A stretch of DNA of 64,000 nt, taken from the NCBI GenBank assembly GCA_033127725.1, contig AP026798.1, forward strand, positions 930,001 through 994,000, given 5' to 3'. The translations under genes were made by a program, and so were the position numbers. The DNA is from Bombiscardovia nodaiensis. Its GTDB lineage: Bacteria > Actinomycetota > Actinomycetes > Actinomycetales > Bifidobacteriaceae. Under the pieces are notes generated by a model. It worked only from the letters and a program-made list of their open reading frames with translations. It had not been told where the DNA came from and made no database searches. Numbering within the stretch: the stretch's first letter is position 1; every line of letters begins with the position of its first letter. Below are positions 51,037 to 62,532 of this stretch, in pieces.

Positions 51037-52208
51037 GGGCGCTCAAGATCGGGTTTGTCTTTGACGATACGCTCGACGTGCTCGATGGAGTACAACAACA
51101 CATACTGACCCTGGGCCATGAGCTGACCCGAAGGGGCCATGAGGTCCACTACTTGGTTGGGCAGACCCAGCATCCGCCGGTGGAGCATGTGCACTCGCTC
51201 TCGCGCAACATAATGGTTTCTTTCAACGGCAACCGTATGCGCATCCCCCTTTGGGCCCCGCAGCGGGCCATCGAGACTGCCTTGGGCGGAGGGCATTTTG
51301 ACATTCTGCACGTACAAGCCCCTTACAGCCCGTTTCTGGCCGGACGAGTGCTTAAACGGGCCGAAGCTAGCACTGGCCTGGTGGCCACCTACCATATTGC
51401 TCCTACTGGCCGCCTGCAAATGCTGGCAGGTCAGGCTCTGGGTTTGCTCAACGCCCGCAGCCACCGGCGTATTGACCGGGTTATTGCCGTCTCACCGGTT
51501 GCTGCCCGCTACGCGCAGATGACGGCTGGAGCTCAGGCGATAGTCATCCCGAACCCGGTTGACGTCTCTGGGCTCCTGGAGCGGCGGCAGGCAGTAGGCT
51601 CCGACCGGATTCGCGCCTATCGTGGCCCTGGTCCGCACATTGTGTTTTTGGGCCGTTTCGTACCCCGCAAGGGCGCGCAGACTTTGATTGATGCCCTGCT
51701 CTTTGGTCAGGAACACCAGCTCTTGCCAACGAATCTTCATGTGACCATGGCTGGGAGGGGACCACTCCTGGAGGACTGCCGTCGCCAGGCCAGCAGCCTG
51801 TCCTACCAGGTCGATTTCCCCGGTTTCGTCTCGGAGGAGGACAAGCCTGCTCTCTTAGCTTCCGCCGATGTAGCCGTGTTCCCCTCTTCGGGCGGCGAAT
51901 CCTTTGGCATTGTGCTCTTAGAGGCTATTGCCTCGGGCGCGGCGGTCACGCTCGCGGGTGACAATCCCGGCTACCGGTCCACCCTGGCCGACGATGGCGA
52001 TGCCTTATTCCCGGTAAAGGGCCAGCAGCAGCAGGTTGCCGCAGGTCTGGCCGAGCGCTTGAGCCGTGCCCTTCGGGAGCCAGTTTGGGCTCAGGCTTTA
52101 GGGCAGCGGGAGCAGCAGCTCCTAGGTCGCTACGATATCAAGACGGTGGTGGGCCAGGTGGAAGCAGTCTACCGGCAGGCGATTGAGCTGCGCGCGGGCA
52201 TGATGTAA
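51033..52208 (+). CDS. GT4-family glycosyltransferase (PimA-like)
   Basis: A 391-residue GT-B fold glycosyltransferase. The N-terminal acceptor domain begins KIGFVFDDTLDVLDGVQQHILTLGHELTRRGHEVHYLV, a pattern shared with actinobacterial phosphatidylinositol mannosyltransferases. IVFLGRFVPRKGAQTLIDAL starts the donor domain, and the EX7E motif is GESFGIVLLEAIASG. The likely role is mannosyl or glucosyl transfer to a lipid or polymer at the inner membrane face. The true acceptor is unknown. It follows a flavodoxin-fold gene with ATGA overlap. Confidence 0.87.
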   Translation: MRALKIGFVFDDTLDVLDGVQQHILTLGHELTRRGHEVHYLVGQTQHPPVEHVHSLSRNIMVSFNGNRMRIPLWAPQRAIETALGGGHFDILHVQAPYSPFLAGRVLKRAEASTGLVATYHIAPTGRLQMLAGQALGLLNARSHRRIDRVIAVSPVAARYAQMTAGAQAIVIPNPVDVSGLLERRQAVGSDRIRAYRGPGPHIVFLGRFVPRKGAQTLIDALLFGQEHQLLPTNLHVTMAGRGPLLEDCRRQASSLSYQVDFPGFVSEEDKPALLASADVAVFPSSGGESFGIVLLEAIASGAAVTLAGDNPGYRSTLADDGDALFPVKGQQQQVAAGLAERLSRALREPVWAQALGQREQQLLGRYDIKTVVGQVEAVYRQAIELRAGMM

Positions 52209-52272
52209 TGTAGGCTGACCGCTCTTGCGCTGTGAGCTGCGGTAGGACTCGGCCTCAAGGTAGGCTAGGAGT

Positions 52273-55200
52273 ATGTCATTTTTTGATCTCTTTGGTGCCA
52301 TGTTCGACGACGGTCGTGACCCACGGTTCTCGCGTCAGAACGCCCCTGATGATGACCCGGTCATCATCAATGTGGAAGAGGATGGGGGTTCTGGCTCTGC
52401 TGCCTCTTCGGGTTCGGCTCGCGGTCCGCGCGGTCCCCATGGGCCTGGCATTCCTCGCCTACCAAGGCTCCAGCGGCAGCCGGTGTCAGGGCCTGGGCTG
52501 AGTCGGGGATCAAAAATTATGCTGGTTGTGGTCGGCATTGTGGCCGTCGTGGTGGTCTTGCTCTTCGCCACTGCTCGCTTCATTACGGACCTCATGTGGT
52601 ACTCCCAACTGGGAGCGGCTCGCGTGGTCTGGACGCAGCTGGCCGTCAAAGTCGGTCTGTGGTTGGCCTACGCTCTCATTTTGGCGTTGGTCACGCTCTT
52701 CGCTGCCTCCATGGCTATTTGGGCCCGTCCCGATTCGCCAGACGGCTCAACGATTCGCATTAAGGGTGACGTTATTGAAGTTGGGCACGGAATTAGCTCG
52801 AAGAGGGCGCGTCGGGTGGCTGGCATAGTCTCGCTGGCTGTTGGCATTATTTTTGGCTTCCAATTCAACGCTGATTGGACCAGCATTCTCCTTTTGTTCA
52901 ACCGCCAATCTTTCGGGGCCAAGGACCCTCAATTTGGCCTGGACAACGGCTTCTATGTCTTCATTCTGCCGGGTTTGAAGCTTCTGGCTTCTGCCCTGCT
53001 GCTGATTGTAGTCTTAGCTGGCATTTTTAGCGTTATTACGCACTTCCTCATGGGTGGCATTCGCTTGACCATGCCCGTGGGTGGCCGGGGAATTGTGGAG
53101 ATGACCCGCCGGGCCCGTCAGCAGGTGGCTGTCTGGCTCCTCCTAGCTATGCTGGTCTGGGCTGGCAATATGGTCTTGGGCGTTTTCGACCGCCTGACCG
53201 AGCAGGGGAGTCAGGTTGGGGGCGCCACGAAGATTACCGGCGCTTCTTACACTTCCGTCAACGCCAGTATTCCCGTCACCTTCATCATGGCCGCTCTGGT
53301 AGCCCTCTTGGGTATTGTGCTAGCGGTCTGGATCTTGTCTGCCAAGTCCCTGCGCGAAGGCAGGCCCCAGGCATCTTCGGCGGGCGCAGCTTTCAAAGAC
53401 TGGAGGCTGCCTATCACGGCTATTGCGGCCCTGGTCGTGGCTTCTATCCTGCTTACGGGTGTGTGGCCTATGGTGGTCCAGCGCTTCCGGGTGAGCCCCA
53501 ACGCGCAGGAGATGGAGTCCCAGTATATTCAGCGCAACATTTCCGCCACTAACCAGGCTTATGGTCTTCAAGGCCTGAAAACTGAGCAGTATCACGCCAC
53601 TACTCAGGTGCGCTCGGGTGCCCTGGCGCAGGATGCGGACACGACCGCTCAGATTCGTCTGCTCGACCCGCAGGTGGTCTCACCTACCTTCCGCCAGCTA
53701 CAGCAGTCCAAGCAGTACTACACCTTTGAAGACACGCTGGCCGTCGACAAGTACGAGATTGACGGCGTGAGCCAGGACACGGTGATTGGCGCCCGCGAGC
53801 TGGACTTGGAAGGCAACGACAACCGCAACTGGGTCAACGACCACACGGTCTTTACCCACGGGTACGGGGTAGTGGCGGCCTACGGCAACAAGGTCACGCC
53901 GGACGGGCAGCCCGAGTTCTTCGAGCAAGATATTCCCACCCACGGCAAGCTCACCGACCAGGAGCACTATGAGCCGCGTATCTACTTTTCTCCCAATGCG
54001 CCCGAGTACTCCATTGTCGGCTCGCCACAGGGCAGTAAGACCAAGGGCTGGGAATTCGACTATCCGACTGGTTCGGACGGTGCCACTAACACCTTTAGCG
54101 GCAACGGTGGTCCTTCCGTGGGCAATCTCTTTACCCGCCTGCTCTACGCTATTCGCTTCGGTTCAGACCAGATTCTCTTCTCTGATCGAGTGACCCCCAG
54201 CTCGCAGATTCTCTATGACCGTTCGCCCAAGGAGCGCGTGGCTAAGGTAGCGCCTTACCTGACTCTGGACGGGCGCGTCTATCCGGCCGTCGTGAACGGC
54301 CGAGTCAAGTGGATTGTGGACGGCTACACCACTTCCGACATGTACCCCTACTCGCAGAAGGTGGATTTGGGGCCCATCACGCAGGATACGACCACCCTGA
54401 GCTCGCAGGCGGTCAAGGGCCTGGGTTCCCAGGAAGCCAACTACATCCGCAACTCAGTCAAGGCCACTGTCGATGCCTACGACGGGTCTGTTGACCTGTA
54501 CGCCTGGGATGTCAAAGATCCGGTCTTGAAAGCCTGGCAGCAGGTCTTCCCCGGCCAATACAAGCCGCTCAGCCAAATTTCTGGCGATCTCATGAGCCAT
54601 ATGCGCTACCCGGAGAGCCTCTTCAAGGTCCAGCGGCAACTGCTCTCCCAGTACCATGTGGGCCAGGCCAGTCAGTTCTTCTCTGGCGAGGACTTTTGGC
54701 AGACTCCTGTGGACCCAACGGGCACCGATGAAGAGCAGAAGCGCGGCGTAAAGCAGCCTCCTTACTACCTGACTATGCAGACGCCGGGCACGAGTTCGCC
54801 GACCTTCTCGCTGACTTCGACCTTCATCCCCGCAGGCACCTCAACCCGCGAGATTTTGACCGGTTTCCTCTCGATTGACTCTGACGCTGGGCGTACAGCC
54901 GGCAAGATTGGGCCGGACTACGGCACCCTGAGACTCCTGGAATTACCCAAGAATTCCAACGTTCCAGGTCCTGGTCAGGCCCAGAATAATTTCAACTCTG
55001 ATGCTGCTATTTCTACCGAGTTGAACCTCTTGCAGTCGGGGTCGACCAAGGTCAAGCGCGGCAACCTGCTGACCCTGCCTGTAGGCAACGGGCTGATTTA
55101 CATTCAGCCAGTCTACGTGCAGTCCTCGGGCGCGACTTCCTTCCCGCTCTTAAAGCGCGTGCTGGTGGCCTTCGGTGACAAGGTCAGCTCGGCGCCTACT

Positions 55201-55536
55201 CTGGATGCGGCCTTGGATAAAACCTTCAAGGGCAATTCAGGAGCTTCGGCAGGAGACGCAGCTAATGCTGGCAAGGGCGACGAGACAGGCACGGCCACCC
55301 AACCAGACCAACCGTCAGGGTCGGGCCAGTCCGGCAGTGGCAGCCAGCAGTCAGGAGAGCAGGGCAAGCAAGGCGCTTCCGGCTCCAGTCCTGCCTTGAA
55401 GCAGGCGTTGAGTGATGCTGACCAAGCCATGAAGGACTCCGACACTGCCTTGAAGCAAGGCGATTTCAGTGCCTATGGTGAGGCCCAAAACCGCTTGAAG
55501 GAGGCTCTGAATAAAGCTCTCGAAGCCAATAAGTAG
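52273..55536 (+). CDS. UPF0182-family large membrane protein
   Basis: A 1087-residue member of UPF0182, a family widespread in Actinobacteria and of unknown function. Residues ~1-75 are a polar Gly/Pro/Arg-rich region. About seven membrane helices follow (from IMLVVVGIVAVVVVLLFAT at ~80 to ITAIAALVVASILLTGVWPMVV at ~395). A large extracytoplasmic domain (~410-990) includes the motif YSQKVDLGPITQDTTTLSSQAVKGLGSQEANYIRNSVKATVDAYDG. The ~85-residue tail is Ser/Gly/Gln-rich, then helical. It is of usual length. The ATG has a close AGGAG. pth and mfd follow. Confidence 0.92.
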   Translation: MSFFDLFGAMFDDGRDPRFSRQNAPDDDPVIINVEEDGGSGSAASSGSARGPRGPHGPGIPRLPRLQRQPVSGPGLSRGSKIMLVVVGIVAVVVVLLFATARFITDLMWYSQLGAARVVWTQLAVKVGLWLAYALILALVTLFAASMAIWARPDSPDGSTIRIKGDVIEVGHGISSKRARRVAGIVSLAVGIIFGFQFNADWTSILLLFNRQSFGAKDPQFGLDNGFYVFILPGLKLLASALLLIVVLAGIFSVITHFLMGGIRLTMPVGGRGIVEMTRRARQQVAVWLLLAMLVWAGNMVLGVFDRLTEQGSQVGGATKITGASYTSVNASIPVTFIMAALVALLGIVLAVWILSAKSLREGRPQASSAGAAFKDWRLPITAIAALVVASILLTGVWPMVVQRFRVSPNAQEMESQYIQRNISATNQAYGLQGLKTEQYHATTQVRSGALAQDADTTAQIRLLDPQVVSPTFRQLQQSKQYYTFEDTLAVDKYEIDGVSQDTVIGARELDLEGNDNRNWVNDHTVFTHGYGVVAAYGNKVTPDGQPEFFEQDIPTHGKLTDQEHYEPRIYFSPNAPEYSIVGSPQGSKTKGWEFDYPTGSDGATNTFSGNGGPSVGNLFTRLLYAIRFGSDQILFSDRVTPSSQILYDRSPKERVAKVAPYLTLDGRVYPAVVNGRVKWIVDGYTTSDMYPYSQKVDLGPITQDTTTLSSQAVKGLGSQEANYIRNSVKATVDAYDGSVDLYAWDVKDPVLKAWQQVFPGQYKPLSQISGDLMSHMRYPESLFKVQRQLLSQYHVGQASQFFSGEDFWQTPVDPTGTDEEQKRGVKQPPYYLTMQTPGTSSPTFSLTSTFIPAGTSTREILTGFLSIDSDAGRTAGKIGPDYGTLRLLELPKNSNVPGPGQAQNNFNSDAAISTELNLLQSGSTKVKRGNLLTLPVGNGLIYIQPVYVQSSGATSFPLLKRVLVAFGDKVSSAPTLDAALDKTFKGNSGASAGDAANAGKGDETGTATQPDQPSGSGQSGSGSQQSGEQGKQGASGSSPALKQALSDADQAMKDSDTALKQGDFSAYGEAQNRLKEALNKALEANK

Positions 55537-55613
55537 ACGGTCTTCAAGCAACCCTAGTCGGCTTGGCCTTGTAGAATGCTCAAGGCTTTGAAGACGTTCG
55601 GGAAGTGGGTCAG

Positions 55614-56213
55614 ATGACATCTCAGTATTGGCTGGTGGCGGGTTTAGGCAACCCTGGAGCGAAGTACGAGGGTACCCGCCACAATATGGGCTTTATGTGC
55701 GCTGACCTCTTGGCTGAGCGCTGGTCAGTCAGTATGAGCGACCACAAGGGCCTAGCCCTCCTAGGCAAAGGTATCATGCGCTTGGGTGGACAGGAGACCA
55801 AGTTTTTCCTGACCAAGCCCCTGACCTTCATGAATGACTCCGGCAACGCGGTGGCCTCCATCTGCTCCTACTATGACATTCCTGCCCAGCAGGTCGTGGT
55901 GGTGCATGACGACATGGACCTGGAATTCGGTCGCATCAAGGTCAAGGCTGGCGGATCGGCTGGCGGTCACAACGGCATCCGTTCCATCGACCGCTCCCTG
56001 GGGACTAACGCCTATGCGCGCGTGCGACTGGGCGTGGGTCATGCCCAGCGCGGCCCCCAAGCCCACCAGCAGACCGTAGATTGGGTCTTGGGCAGGTTCA
56101 GCAGCGACCAGCGCAGTAAGCTCGACGACTTTTTGGCCGATGGAGCCGACGCGGTAGAGACCGTGATGACGCAAGGTTTGGGGCAGGCACAGGAGCAATT
56201 TAATGGCAGATAA
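55614..56213 (+). CDS. pth: peptidyl-tRNA hydrolase
   Basis: Releases tRNA from peptidyl-tRNA that drops off ribosomes. Family motifs are intact: VAGLGNPGAKYEGTRHNMGFM with the catalytic His, FLTKPLTFMNDSGNAV, and VVVVHDDMDLEFGRIKVKAGGSAGGHNGIRSI with the catalytic Asp. It is 199 residues, of normal length. The ATG at 55614 fits the family start and is preceded by GGAAG; GTG at 55605 is possible. The 3' end overlaps the mfd start by 11 bases, matching the common pth-mfd order. Confidence 0.95.
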   Translation: MTSQYWLVAGLGNPGAKYEGTRHNMGFMCADLLAERWSVSMSDHKGLALLGKGIMRLGGQETKFFLTKPLTFMNDSGNAVASICSYYDIPAQQVVVVHDDMDLEFGRIKVKAGGSAGGHNGIRSIDRSLGTNAYARVRLGVGHAQRGPQAHQQTVDWVLGRFSSDQRSKLDDFLADGADAVETVMTQGLGQAQEQFNGR

Positions 56214-59200
56214 GCAGGCACAAGTTCTCGATGGTGTCCTGGCTCCCTATCTTGAGACGCTCAAGGCTGACCCGGCTTTTGCCCGGTTGGCGGGCGGTCA
56301 GGAGGAGGATTTTGCGCCCGACGGCACGCTGAGCGTGCAGGCTCCAGCGGGTATCCGTCCTGCTCTTGGTGCCGCTCTGGCCAGTATAAAGCCTTTAGTT
56401 ATGGTGGTGCCCTCCCAGCGGGATGCCGAAGAGATGGTAGCCTCCCTGCGTTCTTGGTACCCGGGCGACCCCTCGAGCATTGCCCTCCTGCAGGCCTGGG
56501 AGACCCTGCCCCACGAGCGACTCTCGCCCCGGGCCGACACAGTGGCCTCCCGAATGGCGGTCTTCCGTCGTCTGGTTCACCCCAAGGCGGGCGACCCGCT
56601 CTTCGGGCCTATCCAGCTCCTGGTCATGCCGGTGCGCTCGCTCATCCAGCCCATTGTCCAAGGTCTGGCAGAGGTGGAGCCACTCGTTTTTGCTGGCGGC
56701 GAAGACCTGCCCCTGGAGCAGGCGGTTGAACGTTTGCAAACCGCTTCATACACGCGCACTGACCTGGTCATGGACCGGGGCGAGTACGCTGTGCGCGGCG
56801 GTATTCTCGACGTGTTTGTGCCTACGGCCGCCCACCCGGTGCGCATTGAGTACTTCGGCGATACGATTGACTCTATTCGCGCCTTCCACGCCTCCGACCA
56901 GCGCACCTATGGCGAAGACATCGACCAGGCCTGGGCCACTCCCTGCCGGGAGTTGGAGCTCAACGAGCAGGTGCGCACGAGGGCGGCAAAGCTGGTGGGG
57001 CACATTGCCAACGCCGATGACATGCTGGAGTCCATCGCCCAGGGCATACCGGTAGAGGGTATGGAATCCCTGCTGCCAGCGCTGGTAGACCACCTGAGCC
57101 CGGTGGAGACCCTCCTGCCCCAGAAGGCGAGCGTCCTCCTGAGTGACCCCGAGCTCCTGCGCCGGTCGGCAGAAGATTTAGCCAAGACAGCTAATGAATT
57201 CCTGGCCGCCTCCTGGCATGTGGCCGCCTCCGGGCACGGTTCGGGCGCGCCGATTTCCTTTGACCAGGCTTCGTTCTTAGACTACGACAGCGCTGTCGAA
57301 TCCCTGACCCAGGGCCAGCGCGATGTCTACAAGCTCACCGACTTGAGTGTTGATCCTTCGCTTCAGGGGCAGGAGGCCTTGGGGGCCCAGACCCCAGAAG
57401 AGTTTCGCGGCGACGAAAACCGGGCTAGAGCCGGGATAAGCGGGCTCATCGAGGCAGGCAGCGAAGTGCTGGTGACGGCGGCAGCCCAGGGTACCTTGAG
57501 CCGCTTGCGCCGGGCTCTGGAAGCCAGCGGAACCGTAGGGATAACGTACATCCAATCCCTGGCCACCGACGGATTCGTGGATCCCAAGGCCGGGCTGGCC
57601 CTCTTAACTGAGCGCGATTTGACCGGCCACTCCAGCGCGGTAGCTGGGCCCAAGGCTACCAAGCGCAGGCGCAAGGCCATTGACCTCTCTGAACTCAAGG
57701 CTGGCGACTTTGTGGTGCACGAAAGCCACGGTATCGGTCGCTTCCTTGGTATGCGTCAGCGGCAGGTGGGTCTGAAGGCCAGCAAGGGTACGCGCGAGTA
57801 TCTGGTCATCGAATACGCCCCTCCAAGCGCGGGGCTCCGGCCGACAAGCTTTTCGTGCCCGCCGACCAGCTGGACCAGGTGAGCAAATATATAGGCTCGG
57901 AGGCCCCTAAGCTCAACAAGTTGGGGGGCTCGGACTGGGCGCAGACCAAGGCCAAGGCCAAAAAACACGTTCACGAGATTGCCCAAGACCTGGTCAAGCT
58001 CTACTCGGCCCGTCAGCGCACGCGCGGCTTCGCCTTCAGCCCCGACACGCCCTGGCAGAAGGAGTTGGAGGATGCCTTCCCCTACCAGGAGACGCCCGAC
58101 CAGCTGACAGCCATTGACGAAGTCAAGCGAGACATGGAGCGCCCGGTGCCCATGGACCGCTTAATCTGCGGCGATGTGGGCTTTGGCAAGACCGAAATCG
58201 CCATCCGCGCGGCCTTTAAGTCCGTGCAAGACGCCAAGCAGGTGGTGGTACTCGTTCCCACGACCTTGCTGGTCCAGCAGCACTATCAGACCTTTACCGA
58301 GCGCTACGAGGGCTTCCCGGTCACTGTGGGGCAGATGAGCCGCTTCCAGTCGGCCAAGGAGAACCAGGAGACCATGGCTGGCTTGGCCGATGGCACCATT
58401 GACATCGTTATTGGCACCCACAAGCTCTTGAACCCCAAAATCAAGTTCAAAGACTTGGGGCTCATGATCATTGACGAGGAACAGCGCTTCGGCGTGGAAG
58501 ACAAGGAGACCCTGAAGGCCATCCGCACGAATGTGGACGTGCTCTCCCTGTCGGCCACCCCGATTCCCAGGACCTTGGAAATGGCGGTCACGGGCATCCG
58601 CGAGATGTCAACCCTGGCCACGCCGCCCGAGGACCGTCTGCCGGTCCTGACCTACGTGGGCGCCTATGAGGACGCTCAGATTACGGCTGCCATCCGCCGG
58701 GAGCTCTTGAGGGGCGGGCAGGTCTTCTTTATTCATAACCGGGTGGAGGACATTGCCAAAGTCTCTGCCAAGGTGCACGAGCTGGTACCCGAGGCGCGGG
58801 TTGGTGTGGCCCACGGCAAGATGGGGGAGAAGCAGCTCGACGCGGTCATCCAGGACTTCTGGCACCGGGACGTGGACGTGCTGGTTTGCACCACGATTGT
58901 GGAGACTGGCTTGGATATCCCCAACGCCAACACGCTGATTGTGGACCGGGCTGATCGCTTTGGTCTCTCCCAGCTCCACCAGCTGCGCGGGCGGGTGGGC
59001 CGTGGCCGCGAGCGCGCCTACGCCTACTTCCTCTACGACCCCTCGAAGCCTATGACGCAGACCGCCCACGACCGGCTGGCTACGATTGCCCAGCACACGG
59101 CCCTGGGTTCGGGCTACGACGTGGCTATGAAGGACTTGGAGTTGCGCGGCACGGGCAACCTCTTGGGCTCGGAGCAGTCTGGGCACATTGAGGGCGTGGG

Positions 59201-59747
59201 CTTCGACCTGTACGTGCGCATGGTCTCCCAGGCGGTGGAGGAGTACAAGGAGCCGGAGCGCAAGGAGTCGCTGTCGGTCGCCATTGACCTGCCGGTGGAA
59301 GCTTCCATTCCGGTGGACTACATTGACTCGGATAAGCTGCGGCTGGAGGCCTACCGGAAGCTGGCGTCTGCGCAAGATGAGGGCGACCTGCAGGAGCTGT
59401 ACGAGGAGCTTTCCGACCGCTATGGCACGCCGCCAGCTGAGTTTGAAACCCTCTTCGCTGTAGCTCGTCTGCGCGCTCAGGCCCGGGCGCTGGGCATCAG
59501 CGAAATCAACGGTCAGTCCAGCCGGGTGCGGGTTGGCAAGATTGATATGCCTGAGTCCCTGCAAATTCGGATTGGGCGCATTTATAAGGGCTCGCGCTAC
59601 CATCCAGTGACTCAGACCCTCCTGGTACCGGCTCCTTTTGCGGGGAGTATGGGTGCCAAGCCGATGGGTTCGATGGAAATTTTGGCCTGGACCGCTCAGC
59701 TCTTAGACGATTTGGCCTGGAAGCATGAAGGTAGTTCTCAAGCATAG
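56203..59747 (+). pseudogene. mfd: transcription-repair coupling factor Mfd, interrupted by a -1 frameshift
   Basis: Mfd removes stalled RNA polymerase and recruits UvrA. The N-terminal 559-codon frame (56203-57882) carries the UvrB-like module and the RNA-polymerase-interaction domain start ([22 protein letters not shown]). The C-terminal 630-codon frame (57855-59747) carries the translocase (Walker [17 protein letters not shown], helicase motifs) and the TRCF C-terminal domain. At the CCCC run 57818-57821 one C is missing. Adding one restores [21 protein letters not shown], the expected sequence, and a ~1181-residue protein of normal length. So the gene is either truly broken, a sequencing error at a homopolymer, or rarely rescued by slippage. 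Both halves are otherwise intact. Confidence 0.9.
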
Positions 59748-59753
59748 CAAGGA

Positions 59754-59767
59754 TGTGAGCGCTCACA
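59754..59767. promoter_or_regulatory. perfect 14-bp palindrome (LacI-type operator) upstream of eno
   Basis: TGTGAGCGCTCACA is perfectly symmetric and equals the core of the ideal lac operator, the pattern used by LacI-family regulators. It lies 82 bp before the eno start and 7 bp after the mfd stop. A LacI-type global sugar regulator of central carbon genes is the likely binder, inferred from bifidobacterial biology. TTTTTTGG follows it, so a role in ending mfd transcription is also possible. Confidence 0.65.
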
Positions 59768-59839
59768 TTTTTTGGGGCCTGTTAGTCCAACAAAGGCACT
59801 AGTCTTAAGAGTGTTAGCACAACACAAGTTGTAACTTAA

Positions 59840-61144
<1,305 letters not shown>

Positions 61145-61197
61145 GAGCCTTAGGTTAGCTCTCGGATCAAGACCTAACCGAAAGCGTTGAAGTTATG

Positions 61198-61234
61198 CCC
61201 GTGGCATGTCGAGTCGGCTGCCACGGGTATTTTT
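61198..61234 (+). terminator. rho-independent terminator of eno
   Basis: CCCGTGGCA (61198-61206) pairs exactly with TGCCACGGG (61219-61227), followed by TATTTTT. It ends only seven bases before the next gene's ATG, so that gene must depend on read-through or on a promoter inside this region. Confidence 0.85.
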
Positions 61235-61240
61235 GTGAGT

Positions 61241-61837
61241 ATGACTAGAGCAAGCCGAACTCACCCTCGCAGCAGGAAACCTGAAGCGTCTTCACCAGAC
61301 TCAAAGAAGGCTGCTAGCAAGTCTCGGCACAGCTCGCAGGGCCCTATTTCCCTGTGTATTTCTATCATCATTGTTCTAGTGGGTGCCATCCAACTCGTCT
61401 CCACCTTCCACACCTATGCCATCAACCTCTCTGAACTCAACGGGCTCAAGAACCAGCAGGCAGTCCTGGTGGAGCAAAAACAACAGTTGGAGAACGACAT
61501 CGCCCGTTGGGATGACCGAGCTTATGTGACCGCCCAGGCCAGGGAGCGGCTGGGCTTCGTGTTTCCTGGTGAGCAGGCGATTCGAGTTTTGCACCCTGAG
61601 GCGGTGACCGGCGGGCAGCCCAGCGCTGCTGAACAGAAGAAGGACTCCCAGCGGACGGTGGCTCGCCCACCGCTGCCCTGGTACCGGGAGATGGCGTATT
61701 CGCTCAGTCGCGCGGACGCTGAGCCGACTGCGCCCTCAACGTCGCCCAAGAGCGACTCGACCAGCCAGGACACGCCTGAATCCTCGGGTCAGGGCACAAC
61801 TCAAGAGACGCCCAACGGATCCAAACAAGCACAGTAA
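61241..61837 (+). CDS. DivIC/FtsB-like septum formation initiator
   Basis: A ~198-residue bitopic division protein of the FtsB/DivIC family. A basic cytoplasmic N-terminus (~45 residues) leads to a membrane helix (LCISIIIVLVGAIQLVSTF), then a coiled coil (LSELNGLKNQQAVLVEQKQQLENDIARW) and the family motif DDRAYVTAQARERLGFVFPGEQ. The C-terminal ~70 residues are a disordered Ser/Thr/Pro/Gln-rich tail. Order eno-divIC-DUF501-ppx is typical of Actinobacteria. There is no clear ribosome site; the ATG at 61241 (or GTG at 61235) directly follows the eno terminator. Confidence 0.88.
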   Translation: MTRASRTHPRSRKPEASSPDSKKAASKSRHSSQGPISLCISIIIVLVGAIQLVSTFHTYAINLSELNGLKNQQAVLVEQKQQLENDIARWDDRAYVTAQARERLGFVFPGEQAIRVLHPEAVTGGQPSAAEQKKDSQRTVARPPLPWYREMAYSLSRADAEPTAPSTSPKSDSTSQDTPESSGQGTTQETPNGSKQAQ

Positions 61838-61855
61838 GGTAGGGGAGTTGTCAGT

Positions 61856-62479
61856 ATGGAAGCAGTAGTCGGCCAAGCTTCGCTCGCTTTGAGCCAGTCG
61901 GCCTTGCGAGCCTGCCTGGATAGGGCGATGGAGAACCGGGCCAGTCAGCAGCAGATAGCTGTGGTGGAATCCCAGCTCGGCCGCTATCCACGAGGCATCG
62001 TTGCTGTGGGCGCTCAGTGTGTGTGTGGCAACCCGCTGGCAGTGATTACCCGACCTGAGCTGCCGGGCGGCATTCCCTTTCCCACGACCTGCTATCTGAC
62101 TTCGCCCCAGGCGGTCAAGGCTGTCTCCCACCTGGAGGCCGAGGGAGTTATGGCCACGATGAATGAGCAACTGGCGCAGGATGAGAACCTGCGTGAGCGC
62201 TATGAGCGAGCCCACCGCACCTATTTGGCTTTCCGCCAGCTTTTAGCTGAGCGCCTGGGTGACGATCAGAGCCATATTGAAGGCATTTCTGCTGGTGGCA
62301 TGCCCAAGCGCGTCAAGTGTTTGCACGCGTTGGTGGCTCAATCGCTGGTGATGGGACCGGGAGTCAATCCTCTGGGTGACCAAGCTTTGGAAGCTGTCGC
62401 TGATAGTTTTAGCCCTAGCCGCTGCGATTGCGATCAGCCGTGGCCGCAGCGCGCTCTAGCTGGTGAATCCAGTTTGTAG
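61856..62479 (+). CDS. DUF501-family protein
   Basis: A 207-residue soluble protein of unknown function found next to enolase and exopolyphosphatase in Actinobacteria. Recognised by QQQIAVVESQLGRYPRGIVAVGAQCVCGNPLAVITRPELPGGIPFPTTCYLTSP in the first half and GGMPKRVKCLHALVAQSLVMGPGVNPLGDQAL in the second. Paired Cys (CVCG, KCLH, CDC) raise the possibility of a metal site. It lies 18 bp after the divIC-like gene and just before ppx, so all three are probably one unit. Confidence 0.93.
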   Translation: MEAVVGQASLALSQSALRACLDRAMENRASQQQIAVVESQLGRYPRGIVAVGAQCVCGNPLAVITRPELPGGIPFPTTCYLTSPQAVKAVSHLEAEGVMATMNEQLAQDENLRERYERAHRTYLAFRQLLAERLGDDQSHIEGISAGGMPKRVKCLHALVAQSLVMGPGVNPLGDQALEAVADSFSPSRCDCDQPWPQRALAGESSL

Positions 62480-62532
62480 GCCAGTAGGTGGCAGTTGTAG
62501 TGAGTGAACAAGCGTGGAAGGGCAAGGCAATA

